A DNA stretch of 64,000 nt from Asterias amurensis (taxonomy: Eukaryota > Echinodermata > Asteroidea > Forcipulatida > Asteriidae), in assembly GCF_032118995.1 (NCBI RefSeq), contig NC_092648.1, positions 15,776,450-15,840,449 on the forward strand, read 5' to 3'. The translations under genes and the position numbers were made by a program. The notes under the pieces are model-generated. The model ran no database searches and had not been told where the DNA came from. It saw only the letters and a list, made by a program, of their open reading frames with translations. Position 1 is the first letter of the stretch, and the number at the start of each line of letters is the position of its first letter. Below, in pieces: positions 12,201 through 18,916 of the stretch.

Positions 12201-15200
12201 TCGATAAGTGCACTGGGTTCTTTTACATGCGTTACACAACACATGGGACCAACGGCTTAACGTCCCAAAGGACGAAGCAATGGTTAAGTGTCTTGCTTTT
12301 AAAAGGACACAAATGTCAGGGTTGGGGATTCGAACCCACACTTGCTAGGAACTGTTCCTGTTCGTGCTGAAGCTCAGTATCTAGTGTATGTGGAAACAAT
12401 AAGAACAAAGAAGAATGAGGTCAAAAACCAAACCGTACTTGAGTTTCTGGTTGATCTTTCTTTTCTCTTTGATCAAAGCCAGCTTAGCTTTCATCTCATC
12501 AGCCTTCTTCTTGGCCATGAGGTTAATGGCTGGTTTGTGCACATCCTGGTCTTCACTCTTGGCTGCTGCTGCTGCTCCACCTTCTGATGCATTGCTTGCT
12601 CCTCCATCTACAGTCAGAGGAGGAAGGCCGAGCTTGGCTCGGATTTTGCTGTGGACAAAGACAGAAAAGCACATGCAACAATGAACAGATTGTCTTTGAT
12701 AAAGTCGCACTTTAAAAAGTAGGAAAATAGAATTTAAAGCTGTTGCAAACTGCTAATACCAACCAAAATGATATAGTATAATGCAAAAACAAGGTTAATG
12801 ACCTGACGTTTCAACCCAAGCAAAGTCTTTCTCAAAGGCTAAAAAACAAAGGATGCCCATTGGTATATGATTGTATATTAATCACTCCTGCTGTTAATGT
12901 TTGTGATTTGAACATCAATTCTATCCCCTCTCCTCCCCACCCACAAAAAAGAAACACCCCCTACAAAAAAAAAACTTTCTTCCCCCACCAAAGTTGTAGA
13001 GTGTGGTGCTACTGATATTATACCTAAAAATGACAGTGTGAATGCAGATCGGAGAGGTAAATTCAATGAGTAGATAGTTATTACAAATGCAAAGGGGTAA
13101 CCAAAGTCCATGACCACCACTTGTGAGTTCTAATGTTTCAAAGTGACTTACTTGGTGTCGTCGATGCTGAGTGATTCAACATAACCACTTCCACCACTGC
13201 TTTTTACAGCACCACTCTCCTGTTCATTTTTAACGCTAGGATCAGCACCTGCAGATAAAACAATGGACACTAGGTTAACTCCAGATAAGACTACAAAATT
13301 AAGGAACTTCACAGTTCATGGTTAATTATTATTTATTATTACATTTTCTACTTAAAGTTGTAAAACCTTTTTTACTTTTCTTTAATACTGAAAAGTAGAC
13401 TATTAAGGCCCGGTCACACTGCAACGATAATGAAAACATTATCGATAACAATAACAACGCAACTATAACGCATTCTATTGGTTGAATTGCTCGGCGCAGA
13501 ATACGGCCAACGCTTTTTCAACCAATCGAGGGTAAGCTTGGGCGCTATTGATTTATTTAATTCACTATATGTCACCAACAATATATCGCGATATTCGATA
13601 TAATCGCGATTATATTCGATATAATCGCGATTATTTAAATTTGACATCATCAGTCTTCAAACTCCAAGTGAAAGTTGTAGAAGAGACAGTCATAGCATAT
13701 GAGCCTGTGTTCTAATGACCTATTCTTCTGGTTTTACTCCAAACCTATGGGGTGCAAGATGTCTCAGCTAGCAAATACATCATGATAGATATCGATATTT
13801 CGATTAAAACCAAATCCATCCGATATCGAAATCGTTTCCAAATTAATATCGCGCTATTCGATAATATCGTGATATCGCCCAAGCTTAAAGGGTCTATGTA
13901 ACTTTTGTAGGACAAAAAACACAATATCCACAGATTTACACTGTTTGAAGATAATGATGGTAGAAAGCTTCCGTGAAAATATAACGTGCTGAGGTGCTGT
14001 AGATTTTGGGAAATGAGAATAACAATGTCATGAAAATAATGTTCGTCTCATGAGACGAAAATTATTTTAATCATTTACAAACGTATTTTCATGACATTGT
14101 TTTACTCATTTCTCAAAAACTACAGCACCTCAGTAAGTAAGTATTTTCATGACATTGTTTTACTCATTTCTCAAAAACTACACCTCAGTAAGTAAGATTT
14201 GAAGGGAAGCTTTCCACTTTCATTATCTATAAACCCTGTAAGTTTAATGTAAATCTATGGACATTTTGAAAAACTACCCAAATCCTTCAAAGGGTCTATG
14301 TAACTTTTGTAGGACAAAAAACACAATGTCCACAGATTTACACTAAACTTATACAGTTTGAAGATAATGATGGTAGAAAGCTTCCCTGGTAGTATTACGT
14401 GCTGATCATGAGGTGCTGTAGTTTTTGAAAACTGAGTAATACAATGTCATGAAAATAATTTTCGTCTCATGAGACAAAAATTATTTTAATCATTTACAAA
14501 CGTACTTTCATGACATTTTTTTACTCATTTCTCAAAAACTACAGCACCTCAGTAAATAATATTGGAAGGGAAGCTTTCCACTATCATTATCTACAAACCC
14601 TGTAAGTTTAATGTAAATCTATGGACATTTTGAAAAAAGTACCCAAATCCTTTAATCGAGGATGTGCATTGTAAACATTCTCGTGTTCATTCTCATGATT
14701 GAGGCCTGTGTGACCAAGCCTTTAGACTAACCAAGCTTTTAAAAAACATTTTTGTTTTTCCTGTACAGTACTGCACTTGGAATTATCTTGGGGAAACTAC
14801 TTTGGGTAAGAGTTCAAGGTTCAAGAACCACACAGTACATCACATTCCACTTAAAGTTAAAAGCTTTTTTTCGGGGGGGGGGGGGGTGGATGGAAGTGGA
14901 CTAATCTAGCCCTCAAAGCTTCTTCTTTGACTACACTTGGATTTATCCCAGCGGGGAACCTAAAGTAGTGCTCACAGCGGTTTTTTTTCTGAATTCCAAA
15001 CCGAAGTGGTTGAATGATATCATAAAAAATACTTCAATTTTTCATACATACATGTATTGAAATATTGAAGCCTCTGATGAAGCCTTTACAATGATTCTTA
15101 TGTTGTTTGTCAGGCACTCACTTCACTGCCACTATGCCATTAGCAACAGAGGATGTCTTAAATTGTAAAAGCCTTAATGCCCAAAGGGTGCCATTAAGGA

Positions 15201-17244
15201 GAAGTTCAACAATGAGCTAGCCTCGAATTTACTTTAAAAACTTCTGGACGTGATCTACATGTATTTCATCACAGAAGAGAAAAAAATCATTTGAAAATGT
15301 TAAAAAACTTCTTATAACAGTCAAGTTCTTAGATTGTACATATGTATAGGTAGGATGGAGGCAAGGGAAACATGCACTTAATTAAAGGTAAGGATTTCTT
15401 AAGAGAAGCGGTACATAATGACGAGAATAAATATTAATTTTATTTTTTTACCCATACACCGATGTGTGTTAGCACTGTATACTCAGTACTGCCTCTAGCT
15501 GCCGGGCAACCTCGGTAGTCTAGTTGGTAAGACACTGCTCTAGAATTGCAAGGGTCGTGGGTTCGAATCCCACCCGAGTAATATGCCTGTGATATTTTTT
15601 CACAGGACTCGGGAAAGTACTGAGTATACAGTGCTAACACACATCGGTGTATGGGTAAAAAAACCAAAATTAAAATTCTTTATTCCCGATGCAAATTTAA
15701 CATCTATTACAAATGTATATCGTTGCGGTACCCGCTGCCAAGACATAGGATTCGAACTGCCTCTAGCTGCCGGGCAACCTCGGTAGTCTAGTTGGTAAGA
15801 CACTGCTCTAGAATTGCAAGGGTCGTGGGTTCGAATCCCACCCGAGTAACATGCCTGTGATATTTTTTCACAGGACTCGGGAAAGTACCGAGTATACAGT
15901 GCTAACACACATCGGTGTATGGGTAAAAAAAAACCTGAATTAATATTCTTTATTCCCGATGCAAATTTAACATTTATTATGTCGTTGCGGTACCCGCTGC
16001 CAAAACATAGGATTCGAACTGGCTCTAGCTGCCGGGCAACCTCGGTAGTCTAGTTGGTAAGACACTGCTCTAGAATTGCAAGGGTCGTGGGTTCGAATCC
16101 CACCCGAGTAACATGCCTGTGATATTTTTTTTCACAGGACTCGGGAAAGTACTGAGTATACAGTGCCAACACACATCGGTGTATGGGTAAAAAAAAAAAA
16201 TAATAATATTCTTTATTCCCGATGCAAATTTAACATCTATTATAGAATAAATATTGTCGCCTAGTTAATAAATCACAATTTCTTGATTTGCGTAATTCGT
16301 AATCATAGACATTAAACCAATGTTTGTTAGAGAGATTGGCTGTTGCCAGCTTGGTGTTTATATCCCCTCGTGGGAGTTTGCCGAGTTCCCTTGATGGGAA
16401 GATCATTCAAACAAACAAACAAACAAACAAACCAACAAACAAACAAACAAACGTGTAGATTGACTCTTTATTCCATCTCAAGAAGCCGAAGCCTTCAGGA
16501 AAGAAAGCTGCAGAGGTTAAATCGTTGACACAGGGCAACTTTATGATGGGCAACTTTACGGAAAAGTTTCCGAATGGCGCCACCACTTTTTCATTCGAAA
16601 TAAAATAATATAGTATCTAATTTACCTGATTGATATATCCCTTTTTGTAAAAATGAGTGAAAAGGTGGTGGCGCCATACGGAAAGTTATCCAACTTTACA
16701 CCTGAGCCGAAGTACAAACGAAGAACTGTACTCCCTCTAGTCTCTAGCTGTCTAGGCATTTACACAGTGTTATTGTCAGACACAAGAGTATAAAGGGCAA
16801 TTATTATTATTAATTATACTTACCAGCATATCTGCCAGCAGTGACAGATGAAGCATTCACCTTTGACCCTTCTTGGCCTTGGTCAATTTCTTCCTTTACC
16901 AACTGGAATACTTCGTCCACAAATGTGGGTGCCACACTCGTCGTTGGCTTAATAATATCAGCACCAACATCGCTTCCACTTGAGCTCCGTTCCCGTGTCC
17001 GATGTTTTCTCTTCTTCTCTCGTTTGTCTGAATCGTTCCGATCCCCGTGTCCGGGCGACCGTGACCGTGACCGGCGGTGGCGGTGTTTGTGACGCTTTTT
17101 CTCCCGTCGTTCCTGGTGCTCCTTCTCGCTGCGGTCCTTGGTCTCGGACCGGTCTTTCTCCTTGTCTTCTCTTTTGTCGCGTTTATGTTTGTGTCGTCTC
17201 TCTTCCCTATCCTTGTCACTTTTGTGCTTTTTGGAGGAACCCAT
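81..17244 (-). CDS. SART1: SART1 (U4/U6.U5 tri-snRNP-associated protein 1, Snu66 family), 3' part missing
   Basis: SART1 is a nuclear scaffold of the U4/U6.U5 tri-snRNP, needed for pre-mRNA splicing. Thirteen exons join in frame to 690 codons: 17244-16824, 13248-13152, 12648-12439, 11899-11791, 8215-8132, 7517-7421, 6499-6360, 5364-5218, 2867-2701, 2134-2013, 1580-1432, 1126-946, 226-81. Visible in order: MGSSKK start and an Arg/Lys/Ser-rich N-terminus with RSRSRSP (residues about 1-90); a HIND motif [19 protein letters not shown] near 165-183, the known docking site for the ubiquitin-like Hub1/UBL5; [81 protein letters not shown]; and GWNTVNLEQ. All have close counterparts in order in the human protein (recalled, not aligned by program). 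Human SART1 is about 800 aa, so roughly the last 150-200 residues lie left of the window. Base 81 is the last exon base seen, not the stop. Confidence 0.97.
946..1126 (-). CDS. SART1: SART1 coding exon 12
   Basis: Codes residues about 582-641, from [12 protein letters not shown] to the highly conserved [16 protein letters not shown]. Acceptor preceded by a short tttcttcttcaag tract; donor GTGAGT at 945-940. A family A MITE remnant ends only about 30 bp upstream of this acceptor. Confidence 0.93.
1155..1358. mobile_element. Family A TTAA MITE, right half only
   Basis: Begins inside the internal palindrome (gattttgaggtcttgaaatc) and runs to the right terminus ending CTTTAA at 1358. The left terminal repeat is missing. 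It lies in the intron between SART1 exons 11 and 12, close to the exon 12 acceptor. Confidence 0.8.
1432..1580 (-). CDS. SART1: SART1 coding exon 11
   Basis: Codes residues about 532-581, including [19 protein letters not shown] and a Lys-rich run. Counterpart of the human DEAELELQ segment. Acceptor cttgaag next to 1580, donor GTAGGA at 1431-1426. The intron upstream (1581-2012) shows no recognisable repeat. Confidence 0.92.
2013..2134 (-). CDS. SART1: SART1 coding exon 10
   Basis: Codes residues about 491-531, an Arg/Ser/Asp-rich stretch from [12 protein letters not shown] to DVDLPDVDG, weakly conserved and probably disordered. Acceptor ..aattacag, donor GTAAGT at 2012-2007; phases fit both neighbours. 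Confidence 0.88.
2410..2688 (+). mobile_element. tRNA-derived SINE with AAAC tail (SINE-1), near full length
   Basis: A tRNA-like head (gtggtcctgggattagac A-box region, gtgggttagaatcc B-box region) is followed by a body with cacaatttcttgattt and gattggctgttgccagc and an A/AAAC-rich tail. Related copies lie at 6971-7250 (minus), 16255-16452 (plus), 54118-54172 and 54378-54420. The tail ends about 7 bp from the SART1 exon 9 donor hexamer. Confidence 0.75.
2701..2867 (-). CDS. SART1: SART1 coding exon 9
   Basis: Codes residues about 436-490: [20 protein letters not shown], then basic [14 protein letters not shown] and acidic [10 protein letters not shown]. Matches the human ASEYLTPEEM region followed by its basic tract. 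Acceptor ..tttgtag, donor GTATGT at 2700-2695. Confidence 0.94.
2930..3212 (+). mobile_element. LINE (CR1/L2-like) 3' end with TTATT tail
   Basis: The region ends ggatatgtgtgcattacaag followed by tandem ttatt, a typical LINE 3' terminus. Just upstream a frame reads [14 protein letters not shown], like the C-terminal tail of CR1/L2 reverse transcriptases. The same 3' terminus recurs at 54957-55005. 5'-truncated and inert. It is in SART1 intron 8. Confidence 0.6.
4527..4640. mobile_element. Single end of a DNA-element repeat (GACCGATCCATTAAGCC)
   Basis: The segment starting agaccgatccattaagcc and the nearby gaccaatcacaac match the left part of the inverted-repeat element at 24222-24384. The opposite end was not found here, so this is a fragment or a diverged copy. 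Confidence 0.45.
4905..5178. repeat. Minisatellite, about 20-bp unit (tttagaatagtttagtgggt)
   Basis: About a dozen imperfect copies of a roughly 20-bp unit based on gtttagaatagtttag plus g-rich spacer. It stops about 35 bp short of the SART1 exon 8 donor, inside the intron. Copies vary in the ggg block (gtggg, ggggg). Confidence 0.85.
5218..5364 (-). CDS. SART1: SART1 coding exon 8
   Basis: Codes residues about 387-435, [20 protein letters not shown] to [10 protein letters not shown]. Conserved with human SKYDEELEGE and IRAKLRLQAQ. Acceptor ccctctcaag, donor GTAAGA at 5217-5212; 49 whole codons. Confidence 0.94.
6087..6253. mobile_element. Short element with CAGGCCTTGA termini
   Basis: Starts caggccttgag and ends ttgaggcctg, forming inverted ends; contains ggcacc/ggtgcc-type internal repeats shared with 37734-37872 and, more distantly, 10110-10252 and 33539-33708. 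The CAGG termini are hAT-like, but no target duplication is visible. It is in SART1 intron 7. Confidence 0.5.
6360..6499 (-). CDS. SART1: SART1 coding exon 7
   Basis: Codes residues about 340-386: [20 protein letters not shown], then [20 protein letters not shown], one of the best conserved SART1 blocks. Acceptor with a long polypyrimidine tract, donor GTATGT at 6359-6354. Confidence 0.96.
6530..6870 (-). mobile_element. LINE reverse-transcriptase tail fragment with internal duplication
   Basis: On the minus strand a frame reads [16 protein letters not shown] and then [13 protein letters not shown], the usual C-terminus of CR1/L2-type reverse transcriptases. The 3' portion (tttatagagcgccaaaatca) is present twice in direct orientation, about 6535-6655 and 6656-6780. 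Non-functional remnant in SART1 intron 6. Confidence 0.7.
6971..7250 (-). mobile_element. SINE-1 copy, minus orientation
   Basis: Read on the minus strand it has a tRNA-like head (ccgtggtccagtggttagac, B-box gggttcgaatcc) near 7245-7175, the SINE-1 body, and an AAAC tail seen here as ttttttgtttgtttgtttt at 6971. Orientation and order match 2410-2688. Confidence 0.75.
7421..7517 (-). CDS. SART1: SART1 coding exon 6
   Basis: Codes residues about 308-339, [17 protein letters not shown] then [15 protein letters not shown]. Human counterpart LYSARDLQGL..SFREGETMILTLKD. Acceptor ..ctgcacag, donor GTTAGT at 7420-7415. Confidence 0.95.
7607..7727. repeat. Near-perfect palindrome, 56-bp arms, 9-bp loop
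   Basis: Left arm 7607-7662 and right arm 7672-7727 are reverse complements with a single mismatch (c versus t within aatggCaaatc). The loop is cttcaaaca. A third, direct copy of part of it follows at 7727-7768. It is in SART1 intron 5; the transcript could form a long hairpin. Confidence 0.95.
7727..7768. repeat. Direct repeat of the palindrome's left arm and loop
   Basis: Forty-two bases identical to 7631-7672 except one base, where this copy carries the right-arm variant. It abuts the palindrome directly. Confidence 0.9.
8132..8215 (-). CDS. SART1: SART1 coding exon 5
   Basis: Codes residues 280-307, [20 protein letters not shown] and FKPVKKED; human AKLLEEMDQEFGVSTLVEEEF. Exactly 28 codons; acceptor ..tattcag, donor GTAAGT at 8131-8126. 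Confidence 0.95.
8436..8610. mobile_element. Degenerate SINE-2 copy with inverted tRNA-like head
   Basis: The part from 8525 on (gtcgggaaagtactgagcat, acacatcggtgtaaagggta) matches the 3' part of the tandem SINE at 15491-16260. Upstream, the tRNA-like head is present as an inverted copy, so aaatcactcaggtgg near 8445 pairs with ccacctgagcgattt near 8510 as a foldback. It is in SART1 intron 4. Confidence 0.6.
9039..10482. mobile_element. Long non-autonomous hAT-like element (CAGGG termini)
   Basis: Left end cagggatcgaaatta at 9039; right end ttaattttgacccctg at 10467-10482, an imperfect inverted terminal repeat of the CAGGG type typical of hAT elements. The subterminal ends carry repeated ggactagt/actagtcc motifs (9093-9135, 10395-10445). 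The flanking 8 bp (gctatatc and tataactc) match poorly, so the target duplication is eroded or absent. No transposase frame was found; the interior holds the minisatellite at 9725-9950. Confidence 0.55.
9725..9950. repeat. Minisatellite, unit near gccgatagtgcaggaatggt
   Basis: Imperfect copies of (gccgat)(cgtgcag)gaatggtttgcgcaattt recur four to five times at roughly 30-45 bp spacing. It lies inside the hAT-like element. Confidence 0.6.
10483..11790. other. Right portion of SART1 intron 4, no gene or clear repeat
   Basis: AT-rich intronic sequence with several short open frames (for example plus-strand frames at 11072-11565) that lack codon-like composition or any recognised domain. I see nothing functional. 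Confidence 0.5.
11791..11899 (-). CDS. SART1: SART1 coding exon 4
   Basis: Codes residues about 243-279, [17 protein letters not shown] then [20 protein letters not shown]. Human TAAWIERSRQLQKEKDLAEKR. Acceptor ..cacctacag, donor GTAATA at 11790-11785. Confidence 0.95.
12150..12360 (-). mobile_element. SINE-3 copy, minus orientation
   Basis: Contains ggattcgaacccacact (inverted B-box), gttaagtgtcttgctt, gttcttttacatgcgtta and aacacccttctcttt, the same blocks that appear in plus orientation at 41462-41845. It is a tRNA-derived SINE in SART1 intron 3. Confidence 0.65.
12439..12648 (-). CDS. SART1: SART1 coding exon 3
   Basis: Codes residues about 173-242: second half of the HIND motif ([13 protein letters not shown]), an Ala-rich linker, then [20 protein letters not shown] and EKRKINQKL. 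Human EELREKLAAAKEKRLLNQKL. Acceptor ..tccacag, donor GTACGG at 12438-12433. Confidence 0.95.
12796..12842 (-). mobile_element. Short GAAACGTCAGG repeat (retroelement tail type)
   Basis: On the minus strand it reads agcctttgagaaagac.. ttgaaacgtcagg, a motif dispersed in many animal genomes and often linked to Penelope-like or LINE tails. A diverged copy is at 48812-48856. Too short to classify. Confidence 0.4.
13152..13248 (-). CDS. SART1: SART1 coding exon 2
   Basis: Codes residues about 141-172, ending ESLSIDDT, the first half of the HIND motif. The intron splits the motif in phase 2. Acceptor ..atctgcag, donor GTAAGT at 13151-13146. Confidence 0.93.
13533..13887. mobile_element. AT-rich MITE with TAAGCTTGGGCG termini and ATATCGCGAT palindromes
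   Basis: Left end taagcttgggcg at 13533 and right end cgcccaagctta at 13887 are exact inverted repeats. The interior is dense in atcgcgat/atatcg palindromes. A TA target is possible, since the terminal TA is present on both sides. Confidence 0.65.
13885..14290. mobile_element. Family B TTAA MITE, copy 1
   Basis: Begins TTAA-agggtctatgtaactttt and ends with the complementary arrangement ccaaatcctt-caa. Long subterminal inverted repeats (catgacattg, tttactcatttctcaaaaac) surround a tcatgaga centre. It includes an internal direct duplication near 14085-14190. It shares its right flank site with copy 2. Confidence 0.8.
14287..14655. mobile_element. Family B TTAA MITE, copy 2
   Basis: Directly abuts copy 1, begins after a TCAA (decayed TTAA) and ends cctTTAA at 14655. 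Same internal order and central cgtctcatgagac palindrome as copy 1. Confidence 0.8.
15491..16260 (+). mobile_element. Tandem trimer of a tRNA-derived SINE (SINE-2)
   Basis: Three near-identical units start at about 15493, 15761 and 16023 (periods 268 and 262). Each has a tRNA-like head: ctcggtagtctagttggtaa (A-box), a B-box gggttcgaatccc, and ctcgg/cccgag closing pairs. Then come a cctgtgat..atcacagg-type hairpin, gactcgggaaagtactgagt and acacatcggtgtatgggt. The putative anticodon loop is nine bases, so the heads are tRNA-like but probably not functional tRNAs. It is in SART1 intron 1. Confidence 0.85.
16255..16452 (+). mobile_element. SINE-1 copy without tRNA head, (AAAC)n tail
   Basis: Contains the SINE-1 body (cacaatttcttgatttg, gattggctgttgccagc, tgatgggaagatcatt) and ends in about eleven aaac units at 16407-16452. 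The 5' tRNA-like head is missing. Confidence 0.75.
16560..16691. mobile_element. Family E hAT-like MITE, copy 1 (132 bp, intact 8-bp TSD)
   Basis: Inverted ends ggaaaagtttccgaatggcg / cgccatacggaaagttatcc. The 8 bp aactttac are present on both sides (16552-16559 and 16692-16699), as hAT insertions make. Same length and order as the copy at 35324-35455. It is in SART1 intron 1, about 130 bp from exon 1. Confidence 0.92.
16824..17244 (-). CDS. SART1: SART1 coding exon 1 with start codon
   Basis: Starts [16 protein letters not shown], the family's usual start, and codes 140 residues. It is extremely basic (repeated [12 protein letters not shown] blocks), has an RS segment ([11 protein letters not shown]), and ends in [16 protein letters not shown]. 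Donor GTAAGT at 16823-16818. G+C content is visibly higher than in the introns. Confidence 0.95.
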
Positions 17245-18541
17245 TGTAATGCTACCTAATAGTAGGCGAGTGTACTGGGTTTGAATTTTGAACTTCAGGT
17301 ATTTCTCTCACATGTCAAATTGAAAAACATCAAAATCACGAACACGAATCACGATAAGAAACGTATTGCAGTCGGTCGACCAGCAATGGCCGCTAATGTA
17401 CATTGCGCCCTCTATTGTTCATCAAAGTGCAAAAATAAAAAAGGGGGTGGGGGGGGCGGAGGCCATTTATTTGGAGGGGGAGGCGATAGACGCCCACAAT
17501 AAACTTGTCTAAAAGTGTAACACCCTTCAACAAAAACTGAAGAATCGGCGTTCATACCAAAATCCCTTAAAATGTAGCCTACCACCCAATGCCATTATCT
17601 TTCACATTGACAAATTAATTATGGCGGTAATACAAAGACATTGATCATTGTGTCAGTTTGCGGTAACCGTGATACAATAATTGTATCTACTTGCCATACA
17701 CTTGTTCTATTGGACGGGCGAAGATTTCGGAATTGGGGAAACTCAAAAGAAAGAACTCCCCTGCTTATATCTCTATTCCTCCATGCTCTTACTAGGAACC
17801 AGGAAATCGGCGAATACCGCTTAGTGATCCACTGCTGCGGATTAAAATCTTAATTGGGTCCCAAAATGTCGAACATCCGCCTGCTCTAGGCCCCAGGAGA
17901 CAGAAGTTATTACAAAATTGGAACCTTCATGCGAACCTACGTCAAACTACTCCCTTGCGGCAACTATGTGGAAAGTTTTACACAATAATTACCCCCATAA
18001 TGAACGTCCACAGAATTCAATCATTGTCGTCAATCGTCGGGATTCCAATCACCTTGCAATTGCCAGCTTTCTGACCACATGGTTGGGCTGCATCCCATCT
18101 TGTCCGGTCCTGACTTGCATGCACTATGTGTTAGAATTATCAGCACTTCTCTCATTGGCGCAACCCTTTGCACACTCATTAAAGGCATGTGTTATTTTAG
18201 GTAATTAATCCAAAACTTAATTACCATAAAAAAACTTGGTAAAGAGCAATGGTTAGAGACGACCACTTTGAAGTAATGGGGGTAAGAAAAGGGAAATTAT
18301 TTTTCACAATATGAAATCTGAGAGAGGTTTTCAAGAGTGTTTTTTTTCTTTCATATTTTTCTTCGGTGACCAAAATTTAGCCCAAATTTGCACAGGTTTG
18401 TTATTTTATGTATATTGATGGGATTTAACAAGCGACGATATAATTATAGTGGTCTTTTACAATACCACGAGTTATAACATTGCATTAGGGAGTCATTCAG
18501 AATGATGCCTGCCTGTTTGTGACCAAAGTAATGTTTCTGCT
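17245..18541. other. SART1 5' flank, with G-rich segment; A-type MITE remnant
   Basis: Presumed SART1 5' UTR and promoter (transcription leftward). A G-rich plus-strand block sits at 17441-17482 (ggggtggggggggcggagg). No TATA element is obvious. 18300-18490 carries a decayed family A right half (cacaggtttgttattttatg). No other gene seen. Confidence 0.4.
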
Positions 18542-18916
18542 TTAAAGGAATCAGTTGCCTTGGATCGGTCGAGTTGGTCTTTAAAAACCGTTAGTTGTAA
18601 AATGTAAATGGTTAGACAGATATTGTAAAAATAGAATACGATGATCTACACAAATATGCCTCGAAATTGGTTTTCTTTTTACCATGTCGACGAACACGAT
18701 CGGCCATTTATGGGAGTCAAAATTTTGACTCCCATAAATGGCCGAACGTGATAGTTCGCGACGTAAAAAAGACCCGTGCAGTTTCGAGTGATACTTGTGT
18801 GGATCATTATATTCTACTTTTAAAACATCTTTCTAACCATATGCATTTCATAACAAACGGTTTCAAACGCTTTTAATAGACCAACTCGTCCGATCCAAGG
18901 CAACGTGTTCCTTTAA
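18542..18916. mobile_element. Family D foldback MITE, copy 1 (TTAA flanks)
   Basis: Almost the whole 375 bp is one inverted repeat: gttgccttggatcgg near the left end and ccgatccaaggcaac near the right end, with a perfect central palindrome built on cggccatttatgggagtc and its complement. TTAA at 18542-18545 and 18913-18916. Confidence 0.88.

Larger units (their letters stand above)
13405..14722. mobile_element. Outer DNA element with AAGGCCCGGTCACAC ends, interrupted by others
   Basis: Left end aaggcccggtcacactg at 13405; right end reads, reversed, aaggcttggtcacacag at 14722. The two halves (13405-13530 and about 14656-14722) are separated by the elements at 13533-13887, 13885-14290 and 14287-14655. 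Both sides of the break show atcgagg (13525 and 14655). Confidence 0.6.

Noticed and set aside
15505..16110. Three candidate tRNA genes
   Set aside because: A and B boxes are present, but the anticodon loop is nine bases and the copies repeat with a common 3' body, so they are SINE heads.
16841..17259. Plus-strand and alternative minus-strand frames over SART1 exon 1
   Set aside because: Shadows of the Arg/Lys-rich SART1 coding frame; the frame beginning MGSSKKHK is the one with family identity.
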